64,000 bases of DNA from the NCBI RefSeq assembly GCF_024496085.1, contig NZ_CP101751.1:1302001-1366000 (forward strand). The letters run 5' to 3'. The notes beneath the pieces are model-generated. The model did not search any database, was not told where the DNA came from, and saw nothing but the letters and a program-made list of their open reading frames with translations. This document shows, in pieces, positions 41,286-49,732 of the stretch. Both the position numbers and the translations under genes were made by a program. The stretch's first letter is position 1; every line of letters starts with the position of its first letter. This stretch comes from Flavobacterium cerinum. GTDB lineage: Bacteria; Bacteroidota; Bacteroidia; Flavobacteriales; Flavobacteriaceae.

Positions 41286-42884
41286 ATGAAAAATAAATTT
41301 ATATATTTTGCAGTTTTGGCAGCGATGGGATTAGCGTCCTGTGAGCCGGAATTTGAAAATGAAGTTTCGAATGCAAGTTATTCGGCAGGAGAAGCGGATT
41401 TCAGTTCATATGTTGCTATCGGGAATTCCCTGACTTCTGGTTACATGGACGGTACTGTGTCAAGAGTGGGACAGCAATATTCGTTTCCTAATATCTTAGC
41501 GCATCAGTTTGCTGTAGTTGGCGGTGGTGAGTTTACACAACCTTCTTATGAAGAAGATGTTAATAATTTGGGCGGGATCGCAGGTATCCCGGGATTTCCA
41601 AATCGTTTGGTTTTTAACTTGGCACCGAAAACTGATGGGAATGGAAATGTTATATATGACGCGGCCGGAAAACCGGTTCCGCAAGGCGTACAGCCTATTG
41701 CGGGAACGTCAACAGTTACGTTGATACAACAGGCAAAAGCATATAATAATATGGGCGTGCCCGGAGCAAAAACGTTTCACCTGACTTTACAGGGATATGG
41801 AAATCCGGCTAATTTATCAATGCAAACTGCTAACCCGTATTTTGTTCGATTTGCAATGACACCTAATTCTACTGTTATTGGTGATGCGATGACAAAAAAT
41901 CCAACTTTCTTTACGAATTGGATCGGGAATAATGATGTTTTAGGATATGCTACCAATGGTGGAGCAGGTTCTACTTCTGGGATAGGTTCAGCTGATATTA
42001 CACCTTCTGCGGTATTCTCGGCTTCGTATAATGCAATAATTGCTGCGCTAACTTCCGGAGGAGCAAAAGGTGTTGTGGCTACAATTCCGGCTGTTACTGC
42101 TATTCCGTTTTTTACAACAGTTCCTTATAATCCATTAACTGCTGCGGCTGTTGCAAGTGCGCCGGATCCTACAGGTGCGGGAGCTATTCAACAGCTAAAT
42201 ACGCAATTGTACGGACCGTTAAAACAAGCACTAACTGCTTTTGGAGCAGGAGATCGTATCAATTTGCTTACAGCAACGGGTAAAAATCCGCTTTTGATTA
42301 AAGATGAAACTCTGACAAATCTTGCACCACAATTAACAGCAGCTTTTACGCCTACATTAGGGCCGACTTTGGCAGCACAATACGGGCAGATTTTCGGACA
42401 GGCAAGACAAACAACTAATAATGATTTAATCTTGTTAACGACTAGTAGTGTTATCGGAACGGCTCCGGCTGGAATCCCGGCGCCATTGAATAAATATGGT
42501 GTTACTTATCCGCTAGAAGATAAACACGTTTTGATTCCTTCAGAAAAGACAGCGATTGCTTCTGCAACTTCTGATTTTAATGCAATTATCAGAGCGGCAG
42601 CGCAATCTAAAAACTTAGCTGTTGCCGATATGAATGCAATTATGAATCAATTAGCCGGTGGGCTAAGAGTAGAGGATGGACAAGTTTATACGGCAAGTTA
42701 TTTTGACGGTACGAATGCTAATACAGTATTGTTCTCCCTTGATGGTGTGCATCCGAATCCGAGAGGTTATGCGATCATAGCAAATGAAGTGATTAAAGTG
42801 ATTAATACACATTATAATGCAAAACTACCGTTGGTTAGTGGTGGTACCTATCCGGGTATAACGATTGTGACTACGAATCAATAA
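41286..42884 (+). CDS. SGNH/GDSL-type lipoprotein hydrolase
   Basis: This 532-aa product has a lipoprotein signal (MKNKFIYFAVLAAMGLASC, Cys19). The nucleophile block is YVAIGNSLTSGYMDG (Ser in G-N-S-L, replacing GDSL), the Asn block is NWIGNNDVLGYA, and the catalytic Asp/His are in SLDGVHPNPRGYAII near the C-terminus. It is probably a surface or periplasmic lipase/esterase. Its pairing with the FadL-like porin suggests release and uptake of fatty acids. Confidence 0.9.
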   Translation: MKNKFIYFAVLAAMGLASCEPEFENEVSNASYSAGEADFSSYVAIGNSLTSGYMDGTVSRVGQQYSFPNILAHQFAVVGGGEFTQPSYEEDVNNLGGIAGIPGFPNRLVFNLAPKTDGNGNVIYDAAGKPVPQGVQPIAGTSTVTLIQQAKAYNNMGVPGAKTFHLTLQGYGNPANLSMQTANPYFVRFAMTPNSTVIGDAMTKNPTFFTNWIGNNDVLGYATNGGAGSTSGIGSADITPSAVFSASYNAIIAALTSGGAKGVVATIPAVTAIPFFTTVPYNPLTAAAVASAPDPTGAGAIQQLNTQLYGPLKQALTAFGAGDRINLLTATGKNPLLIKDETLTNLAPQLTAAFTPTLGPTLAAQYGQIFGQARQTTNNDLILLTTSSVIGTAPAGIPAPLNKYGVTYPLEDKHVLIPSEKTAIASATSDFNAIIRAAAQSKNLAVADMNAIMNQLAGGLRVEDGQVYTASYFDGTNANTVLFSLDGVHPNPRGYAIIANEVIKVINTHYNAKLPLVSGGTYPGITIVTTNQ

Positions 42885-42905
42885 TAAATAATAAGAGTAC
42901 ACTGT

Positions 42906-42937
42906 GAAAAAAGCACTGATTTTTCAGTGCTTTTTTA
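42906..42937 (+). terminator. Terminator after the SGNH gene
   Basis: AAAAAAGCACTGA-ttt-TTCAGTGCTTTTTT forms a strong hairpin with a T-run. Confidence 0.9.
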
Positions 42938-42969
42938 TATTTTTATAACACTAAATAAAATATTATAGT

Positions 42970-43308
42970 ATGAATTTACTTATTAGACTCCTGATTACGA
43001 CCATTCTGGTGGTGGTTATAGCAAATTTTTTACCGGGAATTTCTGTAGATAGTATTAAAACGGCTCTTATTGTAGCGGTGGTATTAGCTTTGCTGAATAC
43101 ATTTTTAAAACCGATACTCGTGTTTTTTACCCTGCCTGTTACGGTAATAACGTTAGGATTGTTTTTGTTAGTGATCAATGCTGTGATGATTTTAATTTGT
43201 GATTATCTGATCGATGGATTCGAAGTGAAATCATTTATTAACGCCTTATTTTTTAGTATTGTGCTTTCAGTTTGTCAGTGGATACTGAATCTTTTTGTGA
43301 AAGACTAA
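42970..43308 (+). CDS. Four-helix membrane protein of the phage-holin-like (YvlD) family
   Basis: This 112-aa product has four hydrophobic helices (about residues 4-22, 28-50, 54-78 and 86-108). Motifs such as ALLNTFLKPILVFFTLPVTV and NAVMILICDYLIDGF match the PF04020 'Mycobacterial 4 TMS phage holin'-type family. Despite the name these are chromosomal proteins with no proven lytic role. Confidence 0.85.
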   Translation: MNLLIRLLITTILVVVIANFLPGISVDSIKTALIVAVVLALLNTFLKPILVFFTLPVTVITLGLFLLVINAVMILICDYLIDGFEVKSFINALFFSIVLSVCQWILNLFVKD

Positions 43309-43368
43309 AGTAGAAAACAGGATTTAAAAGATATTTTTTAGCTTATTGAGATACAATAAGTTAAAAAC

Positions 43369-43399
43369 TTGGATGGGTTGTAAAAAATATATAATTTTG
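43369..43399 (+). promoter_or_regulatory. Promoter of the trigger factor gene
   Basis: TTG (43369-43371), 20 bp, then TAATTTTG (43392-43399). The leader to ATG 43432 is about 25 nt. Confidence 0.65.
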
Positions 43400-43431
43400 C
43401 AACCCAATTTTAGTATGTAAAAAATAAAATA

Positions 43432-44757
43432 ATGAATATTACAAGAAACAATGTTGATGCATTAAATGCGATTGTAACAGTTGAAGTTACGAAAGAAGAC
43501 TACACCGGTCAGGTTCAGAAAGTTTTAGCAGATTATCGCAAAAATGCTAGTATTCCTGGTTTCAGAAAAGGTGCTGTACCAATGAGTTTAATCGAAAAAC
43601 AGTACGGGAAAGCCGTTCTTCTTGATGAAGTAAATAAATTGTTGCAAAATTCATTAAACGATTATTTAGTTGAAGAAAAATTAGATATCCTTGGAAATCC
43701 GCTTCCTAAAGTTACGGAAGATTTCGATTGGGATACTGAAGATTATAAATTTGAGTTCGAATTAGGACTTGCTCCTGAATTCACAGTTGACTTAGGCGCT
43801 AAAAACAAAATCACAAAATTCAACATTACTGTTGATGACAAAATGTTAGAGGAGCAGGTTGAACGTATCCAAAAACAATACGGAAAATTGGTTTCTAAAG
43901 AAAGCGTTGAAGAAGGTGACGATTTAAGAGGTACTTTCTCTAACGAAGAAAAAGGAATCAACAATACCGTAAATATTACTTTGGATATCTTCAAAGATAA
44001 AAAAGCGATCAAAAAATTCATCGGTAAAAAAGTAGGTGATGTTGTAGCTTTAAGTACTAAAGGTTTGTTTGATGACGATCACAAACTAATGGATTACTTA
44101 AAAGTAGATCACGATGATGTACATGGTTTAGATATCGAAGTGAACTTCACAATTGAAGAGATCAATACTTCTGAGAAAGCTGAAATCAATCAGGAATTAT
44201 TAGATAAATTATTCGGTGCAGGAATCGTTTCTTCAGTTGAAGAATTGAAAGAGAAAATCAAAGAAGATGCTGATAAGCAATTTGAAACTCAGGCTGATCA
44301 GAAATTCTTAAATGATGTAACGGAATTCTTAATCGAAAATACAAAATTCGAATTACCGGCTGAATTCCTAAAAAAATGGATTCAGACAGTAGGTGAAAAC
44401 CCGTTAACTGCTGAGCAGGCTGAAGAAGAATATGCAAAATCTGAAAAAGGATTACGTTATCAGTTAATCGAAAGTAAAGTTATCGTTGAGAACAATTTAC
44501 AGATCACTTTCGAAGACTTAAAAGCGTTCACGGCTGACTTAATCAAAAAGCAAATGGCGCAATTCGGACAAATGGATCCGTCTGATGCTGAGGTTGAAAA
44601 TATCGTAGCAAGAGTATTGTCAAATCAGGAAGAAGTTAAACGTATTTCTGAGCAGGTAATGAACCAAAAGTTACTAAATGTATTCAAAGAAAAAGTTTCG
44701 GCAAAAACTAAAGAAGTTTCTTACCAAGACTTTATTAAAGAAATGTACGGAGAATAA
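43432..44757 (+). CDS. tig: Trigger factor
   Basis: This 441-aa product has an N-terminal ribosome-binding domain with IPGFRKGAVPMSLIEKQYG (about residues 40-60). The central PPIase-like domain is unusually short and degenerate, and the C-terminal chaperone arms are helical. It binds nascent chains at the ribosome exit. It lies immediately before clpP and clpX, the standard bacterial order, but a strong terminator separates tig from clpP. Confidence 0.94.
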   Translation: MNITRNNVDALNAIVTVEVTKEDYTGQVQKVLADYRKNASIPGFRKGAVPMSLIEKQYGKAVLLDEVNKLLQNSLNDYLVEEKLDILGNPLPKVTEDFDWDTEDYKFEFELGLAPEFTVDLGAKNKITKFNITVDDKMLEEQVERIQKQYGKLVSKESVEEGDDLRGTFSNEEKGINNTVNITLDIFKDKKAIKKFIGKKVGDVVALSTKGLFDDDHKLMDYLKVDHDDVHGLDIEVNFTIEEINTSEKAEINQELLDKLFGAGIVSSVEELKEKIKEDADKQFETQADQKFLNDVTEFLIENTKFELPAEFLKKWIQTVGENPLTAEQAEEEYAKSEKGLRYQLIESKVIVENNLQITFEDLKAFTADLIKKQMAQFGQMDPSDAEVENIVARVLSNQEEVKRISEQVMNQKLLNVFKEKVSAKTKEVSYQDFIKEMYGE

Positions 44758-44783
44758 ATTGTAGTAAAAAAATAAGTATATTT

Positions 44784-44817
44784 GAGCGTCAGACAAATTT
44801 GTCTGACGCTCTTTTTT
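44784..44817 (+). terminator. Strong terminator between tig and clpP
   Basis: The 28-base inverted repeat GAGCGTCAGACA-aatt-TGTCTGACGCTC is followed by TTTTTT. A TATATTTG box lies directly in front of it (44777-44784). Confidence 0.9.
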
Positions 44818-44839
44818 AATTATAAACAAAAATTGTACT

Positions 44840-45499
44840 ATGAATTACGGAAAAGAATTTGAAAAATATGCTACCAGACACCATGGTATTAATAGCATGT
44901 ACTATGATAAAATTGTAAGTAGTATGACACCATATATCATAGAAGAACGCCAGATGAATGTCGCTTCTATGGACGTTTTCTCCCGTTTGATGATGGATCG
45001 TATCATCTTTTTGGGAACGGCTATCGATGATTATGTGGCCAATATTATCCAGGCGCAATTGCTATTTCTGGAAAGTGTAGATGCTTCTAAAGATATTAGT
45101 ATTTACATCAATTCACCGGGTGGAGGTGTATATGCCGGTTTAGGAATATACGATACCATGCAATTGGTAAAACCGGATGTGGCTACAATCTGTACCGGAA
45201 TTGCCGCTTCTATGGGAGCTGTTTTATTATGTGCCGGAGCCGACGGAAAACGTTCTGCGTTACCACACTCCCGAGTAATGATTCACCAACCGCTAGGAGG
45301 AGCGCAAGGTCAGGCTTCTGATATCGAAATTACAACGAGAGAAATCTTAAAACTGAAAACGGAGTTATACGAAATCATTTCAAAACACTCAAAACAGCCA
45401 ATGGAAAAAGTACACCATGACAGTGACCGTGATTACTGGATGATTGCACATGAGGCAAAAGAGTACGGAATGATCGATGAAGTATTAATAAGACAATAA
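44840..45499 (+). CDS. clpP: ATP-dependent Clp protease proteolytic subunit
   Basis: This 219-aa product has the catalytic Ser in TGIAASMGAVLLCAG, His in SRVMIHQPLGGAQG and Asp near the C-terminal helix (MEKVHHDSDRDYWM). The N-terminal 20-30 residues are longer than in E. coli mature ClpP and may be processed. It assembles as a tetradecamer with ClpX, encoded 48 nt downstream. Confidence 0.96.
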   Translation: MNYGKEFEKYATRHHGINSMYYDKIVSSMTPYIIEERQMNVASMDVFSRLMMDRIIFLGTAIDDYVANIIQAQLLFLESVDASKDISIYINSPGGGVYAGLGIYDTMQLVKPDVATICTGIAASMGAVLLCAGADGKRSALPHSRVMIHQPLGGAQGQASDIEITTREILKLKTELYEIISKHSKQPMEKVHHDSDRDYWMIAHEAKEYGMIDEVLIRQ

Positions 45500-45547
45500 T
45501 TTTTTTGAAGATGCTTCCCGGCATCTTCACTTTTTAAGAGAATAAAA

Positions 45548-46780
45548 ATGGCTAAAGAAGTATTAGAGTGTTCTTTTTGTGGAAGAAAAAAGCCAGAAAC
45601 AAATCTGCTGATTGCCGGAATCAACGCACATATCTGTGATCGTTGTATCGAACAGGCACATGGAATTGTTTTAGAAGAATTAAAACAGCATGAAAATTCA
45701 GGGTTATTGGCCGATTTGGTACTAAGTAAACCCAAAGAGATCCGTTCGTTCCTGGATCAATATGTGATCGGACAGGAACAAACCAAAAAAGTTTTGTCTG
45801 TTGCTGTATACAATCATTATAAGCGTTTGTTGCAGAAACAGTTGGATGATGAGGTTGAAATCGAAAAGAGTAACATCATTATGGTGGGGCAGACCGGTAC
45901 TGGTAAGACATTAGTGGCCAAAACCATCGCAAAAATGTTAAATGTGCCTTTAGCGATTGTAGATGCTACTGTGTTGACGGAAGCCGGTTATGTAGGAGAA
46001 GATGTGGAAAGTATTTTAACTCGTCTTTTACAGGCAGCCGATTATGACGTGGCTAAAGCGGAACGCGGTATTGTGTTTATTGATGAGATCGATAAGATCG
46101 CACGTAAAAGTGATAACCCGTCTATTACCCGTGATGTTTCCGGTGAAGGTGTACAACAGGCACTTCTGAAATTATTGGAAGGAACGGTAGTGAATGTCCC
46201 GCCAAAAGGAGGACGTAAACACCCGGATCAAAAATTTGTTGAAGTCAACACGCAAAACATCCTTTTTATTGCCGGAGGTGCTTTTGATGGTATTGAACGT
46301 ATTATTTCAAAACGACTTAATCATCAGGCGGTAGGATATACTGCCTCTAAAAATGCCGATCAGGTTGATAAAAGTAATCTGTTACAATATATCATTCCGA
46401 AAGATATTAAGGATTTCGGTTTGATTCCGGAAATTATCGGACGTTTACCGGTATTAACGCATATGGATCCTTTGGATCGCGATACATTACGCGCTATTTT
46501 AACAGAACCTAAAAATGCATTGGTAAAACAGTATAAAAAGCTTTTTGCAATGGATGATGTCGCGTTTTCGATTACTGATGATGCGTTGGATTTTATCGTA
46601 GATAAGGCTTTGGAGTATAAATTAGGAGCCAGAGGATTGCGATCATTATGTGAGGCCATCTTAACCGATGCGATGTATGAATTACCGGGATCAGACGAAA
46701 AAGAACTGATTATCGATAAAAAATATGCAGAACATTCACTGGATAAAAACTTACTGCAACGATTAAAAGCAGTATCATAA
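45548..46780 (+). CDS. clpX: ATP-dependent Clp protease ATP-binding subunit ClpX
   Basis: This 410-aa product has a zinc finger (CSFCGRK...HICDRC, about residues 10-35), Walker A ([14 protein letters not shown]), Walker B ([13 protein letters not shown]), the pore loop region with GYVGEDVE, and sensor motifs to the end ([15 protein letters not shown]). It unfolds substrates into ClpP. It is followed by two hairpins. Confidence 0.96.
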   Translation: MAKEVLECSFCGRKKPETNLLIAGINAHICDRCIEQAHGIVLEELKQHENSGLLADLVLSKPKEIRSFLDQYVIGQEQTKKVLSVAVYNHYKRLLQKQLDDEVEIEKSNIIMVGQTGTGKTLVAKTIAKMLNVPLAIVDATVLTEAGYVGEDVESILTRLLQAADYDVAKAERGIVFIDEIDKIARKSDNPSITRDVSGEGVQQALLKLLEGTVVNVPPKGGRKHPDQKFVEVNTQNILFIAGGAFDGIERIISKRLNHQAVGYTASKNADQVDKSNLLQYIIPKDIKDFGLIPEIIGRLPVLTHMDPLDRDTLRAILTEPKNALVKQYKKLFAMDDVAFSITDDALDFIVDKALEYKLGARGLRSLCEAILTDAMYELPGSDEKELIIDKKYAEHSLDKNLLQRLKAVS

Positions 46781-46811
46781 AAAAGGGCAATCAATTTGAT
46801 TGCCCTTTTTT
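46781..46811 (+). terminator. clpX terminator
   Basis: AAAAGGGCAATCAA-TTTGATTGCCCTTTTTT is a standard stem and T-run. Confidence 0.9.
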
Positions 46812-46813
46812 AT

Positions 46814-46846
46814 GATATCTGACAGGTTTTTAAAACCTGTCAGATA
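46814..46846. repeat. Perfect 33-base palindrome after clpX
   Basis: ATATCTGACAGGTTTT-T-AAAACCTGTCAGATAT folds without a mismatch. It has no U-tract of its own and sits between the clpX terminator and the convergent OmpA-family gene. It may serve as terminator for the minus-strand gene or be a dispersed extragenic palindrome. Confidence 0.75.
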
Positions 46847-46853
46847 TTGTTTA

Positions 46854-48725
46854 TTATTTCTTCACGATCAGGAATTCTGATCTTCTGTTTTTAGCGTGTT
46901 CTTCTTCCGTACAGTTATCACCACAGTTTACTTTCGGCTCACTTTCTCCGTAACCTTTTCCGGAGATTCTGTCCTTAGTAATTCCTTTAGAGATTACATA
47001 TTGTACTGTAGATTTTGCACGACGATCTGATAAATTCATGTTGTATTTATCGCTACCTCTGCTATCAGTGTGCGATTTAACCATGATTACCATTGCCGGG
47101 TTATTTTTCATTACCTGAACTAATTTGTCTAACTCAAAAGCACCCTGTTGGGTAATGTTGCTCTTGTCGTATTCAAAATAGATATCATTTAAGATAACTT
47201 CAGTTTCCGTAACAATAACATCGATCGGCTGTAAGTCGGCGCTAACGTTAACGATACCTCCTTTGGTTTTATTAACCGGGAAAGTATTGCTTTCATAACC
47301 GTCTTTGGCTACCTGAATCGTGTAAGCTTTATCACATTCTACAGCATACGATACTGTACCGTCTGCTTCGGTTGTTTTAGTAGAGATGATGTTGTTCTTC
47401 TCGTCTAAGATTGCCACACGTGCTCCGGATAATTTCGCTCCGGTCTTAGCATCACGAACCAACGAAACTACTTCAACACCACAAACCGGAATCGCCATAT
47501 AGATGTTGTCTACACCCGCACGATTACTCGATACAAATCCAATGTTTTTAGTCGTATTAAAACTAAATGCAAAATCATCTTTCTCCGAGTTCACCGGTTT
47601 TCCAACGTTAGTAGCATCCGTTCCTTTGTTTAAGTCGATCACATAAACATCCATTCCTCCAAAGCCCTGACGCGCATCTGATGAAAAGTATAATTTGTTA
47701 TCATCTGTAATAAAAGGGAAACTCTCATTTCCTTCGGTATTGATCTTTTTACCCAGATTCTCCGGTGTTCCGTAAGTACCATCTGAGTTAATCGCTACTT
47801 TCCAGATATCCACTCCGCCAACCGAGCCCGGCATGTTCGAAGAGAAATACAAGGTTTTTCCGTCTTTACTTAAACTTGGGTTACTGGTAGAGTAATCCTT
47901 GCTGTTAAACGGAAGAGAAGTAATGTTACTCCATTGGCTTCCGTTTTTAGTCGCTTTAAATAAATTTACCTGTCCGAATTTCAGTTTCTGAGCTTTGTCT
48001 TTTTCAAACAAACCTTCCTTAAAACTCTCACTGGCAAAATACATCGTGTTACCATCAGCACTAATGGTAGCCGGTCCGTCATGGTATTTCGAGTTGATAC
48101 TCTCTACCGGGGTAGGCTGACTAAAAGTACCGTCTGTATTGTAGGTAGCGCTGTATAAATCCAGGAACGGTTGTTCGTTCCATCCGTAGGTTTTACGGGA
48201 AGTGTTTCGGGCTGAGGCAAAATACAGGGTGTTGTCATTACTTAAAACCGCTCCGAAATCCGATTTATCACTATTGATATCCATGTTTTTGATATCAAAG
48301 GATTTCGCTTTTTCGTTCAGTTTCGGTAAATAATTCGGGTTTTGTTTAAACGCTACCGCACGCTGATCGTTGGGTGCCATACTGGCAAACTTCTGCATTT
48401 GTTTGTTCGCCTCATCGTATTTCCCCTCTGCCTTTAGCATTTGAGCATAACGATAATACGTCTCGGCATCCTGCTTCTCGCTGGTTGCTTTGGCATACCA
48501 TTTACTGGCTTCTGATGCGTTGAATACATTGTAGTAACTGTCGGCCAGTTGTTTGTAAACGTATCCGTCAGCTTTGCCTTTGTCTACCAACTTGAGGTAG
48601 GCATCTGCTGCATCGACATACTCAAATCGATTAAAGAGTTTGTCGGCGCTTTGGGTGTCTTTGTTTTGTGCCGATAGTGTCGAACTAGCGATCACAAAAC
48701 TTAAAGTGATATATAAATTCTTCAT
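46854..48725 (-). CDS. OmpA-family lipid/peptidoglycan-linked protein with TPR and PD40 repeats
   Basis: This 623-aa product has a signal peptide (about residues 1-19), then TPR-like helices (about 25-120). PD40/WD40-like beta-propeller blades follow (NPSLSKDGKTLYFSSNMPGS and similar, about 150-410), then a carboxypeptidase-regulatory-like domain (about 415-500). The C-terminal OmpA domain is about 510-623 (MVIMVKSHTDSRGSDKYNMN and NRRSEFLIVK). The architecture matches T9SS-linked PorE-type OmpA proteins that bind peptidoglycan. It is the last gene of the adhesin-SprF-OmpA operon, 19 nt after sprF-like. Confidence 0.92.
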   Translation of the reverse strand: MKNLYITLSFVIASSTLSAQNKDTQSADKLFNRFEYVDAADAYLKLVDKGKADGYVYKQLADSYYNVFNASEASKWYAKATSEKQDAETYYRYAQMLKAEGKYDEANKQMQKFASMAPNDQRAVAFKQNPNYLPKLNEKAKSFDIKNMDINSDKSDFGAVLSNDNTLYFASARNTSRKTYGWNEQPFLDLYSATYNTDGTFSQPTPVESINSKYHDGPATISADGNTMYFASESFKEGLFEKDKAQKLKFGQVNLFKATKNGSQWSNITSLPFNSKDYSTSNPSLSKDGKTLYFSSNMPGSVGGVDIWKVAINSDGTYGTPENLGKKINTEGNESFPFITDDNKLYFSSDARQGFGGMDVYVIDLNKGTDATNVGKPVNSEKDDFAFSFNTTKNIGFVSSNRAGVDNIYMAIPVCGVEVVSLVRDAKTGAKLSGARVAILDEKNNIISTKTTEADGTVSYAVECDKAYTIQVAKDGYESNTFPVNKTKGGIVNVSADLQPIDVIVTETEVILNDIYFEYDKSNITQQGAFELDKLVQVMKNNPAMVIMVKSHTDSRGSDKYNMNLSDRRAKSTVQYVISKGITKDRISGKGYGESEPKVNCGDNCTEEEHAKNRRSEFLIVKK

Positions 48726-48744
48726 GTCTTAGGTCGCTTTTATA

Positions 48745-49665
48745 TTAGAAATATCTCGGAGATCGGGACACTTTCTTAGAGAAGTTTACATCAAATAATA
48801 AGATAACTTCATGCGAAGAAGGTGTGGTTACTTTCAAATCAGATACGATGTGGTCATAGGCATAACCGATGCGAAGACTTGGCGTGATCGCATAATTTAC
48901 CATCGCTCCGAAGGAATCATCCAATCGGTAAGTAGCTCCGATTTCGAATTTCTCATGAAACAGGAAATTGGTCGATACATCTAAGGAAGTCGGTGCATCG
49001 AATGCTGACTTCACCATAAAGAACGGTTTGAATTTAAGGTTCTCGTTCAAATCAAAGACATAACCCCCCGTTACAAAGTAGTGTTGGGTGTCTGATCCGA
49101 ATTTACGACCGTTGTAATCCAAATACGTCGACTTTAACATGTTGGGTACCGATAAAGCTAAATAGTACTTCTGCGTATAGTAGAAAATACCCGATCCAAC
49201 GTTAAAAAACGTGCGGCTGGTGTTCTCTGCAAAAGCAGGGTCATTGGCATCCGGTACAAACGGGCTTACATCCGATAGTAATCCTACTTTGTGGAAAGTC
49301 GCTCCTGCTTTTAATCCCAAAGCAAGTTTGTGCTCACCACCTAAGTTAAGTGTGTAGGAGAAATCCGCATAAACATTATTCTCCTTTACAGGACCGATCT
49401 TATCGGAAATAACGGAAAGTCCTAATCCGACATTCTTACCTACAGGACTGTGACCCGAAAAGGTAGCCGTAGACGGCGCGCCTTCCAAATCAACCCACTG
49501 CTTGCGGTACAACAATCCGAATGATAAAGTCTCCTTCGAACCGGCATAAGCCGGGTTGATGACGTTCATATTATACATGTACTGTGTATAATGCGGGTCT
49601 TGTTGTGCTGAGGCCTCATTTAATCCTATTAAGGCTAAAAAGGCGGTCAAATATATTTTCTTCAT
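48745..49665 (-). CDS. PorP/SprF-family outer membrane protein
   Basis: This 306-aa product has a signal peptide ending in ASAQ. QDPHYTQYMYNMNVINPAYA is the classic PorP/SprF opening. The remaining part is a beta-barrel ending SRSPRYF. It lies between the 1899-aa adhesin and the OmpA-PD40 protein, so it probably serves that adhesin in type IX secretion. It is a paralogue of the protein at 28372, but much closer to the family norm. Confidence 0.93.
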   Translation of the reverse strand: MKKIYLTAFLALIGLNEASAQQDPHYTQYMYNMNVINPAYAGSKETLSFGLLYRKQWVDLEGAPSTATFSGHSPVGKNVGLGLSVISDKIGPVKENNVYADFSYTLNLGGEHKLALGLKAGATFHKVGLLSDVSPFVPDANDPAFAENTSRTFFNVGSGIFYYTQKYYLALSVPNMLKSTYLDYNGRKFGSDTQHYFVTGGYVFDLNENLKFKPFFMVKSAFDAPTSLDVSTNFLFHEKFEIGATYRLDDSFGAMVNYAITPSLRIGYAYDHIVSDLKVTTPSSHEVILLFDVNFSKKVSRSPRYF

Positions 49666-49690
49666 TGGTATACTGTTTGTAAATAAAGTC

Positions 49691-49712
49691 CCTGCCCGAT
49701 TAATCAGGCAGG
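49691..49712 (-). other. Intercistronic hairpin between the adhesin and sprF-like genes
   Basis: CCTGCCTGAT-TA-ATCGGGCAGG on the minus strand has no long T-run. It could lower or stabilise the downstream transcript relative to the adhesin message; this is inferred. Confidence 0.55.
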
Positions 49713-49732
49713 TCTTTATATAATGTTACTGC

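Noticed and set aside
42970-43308. Prophage remnant (holin-like gene)
   Set aside because: There are no other phage genes nearby; the family is chromosomal and the gene is embedded in conserved core genes.
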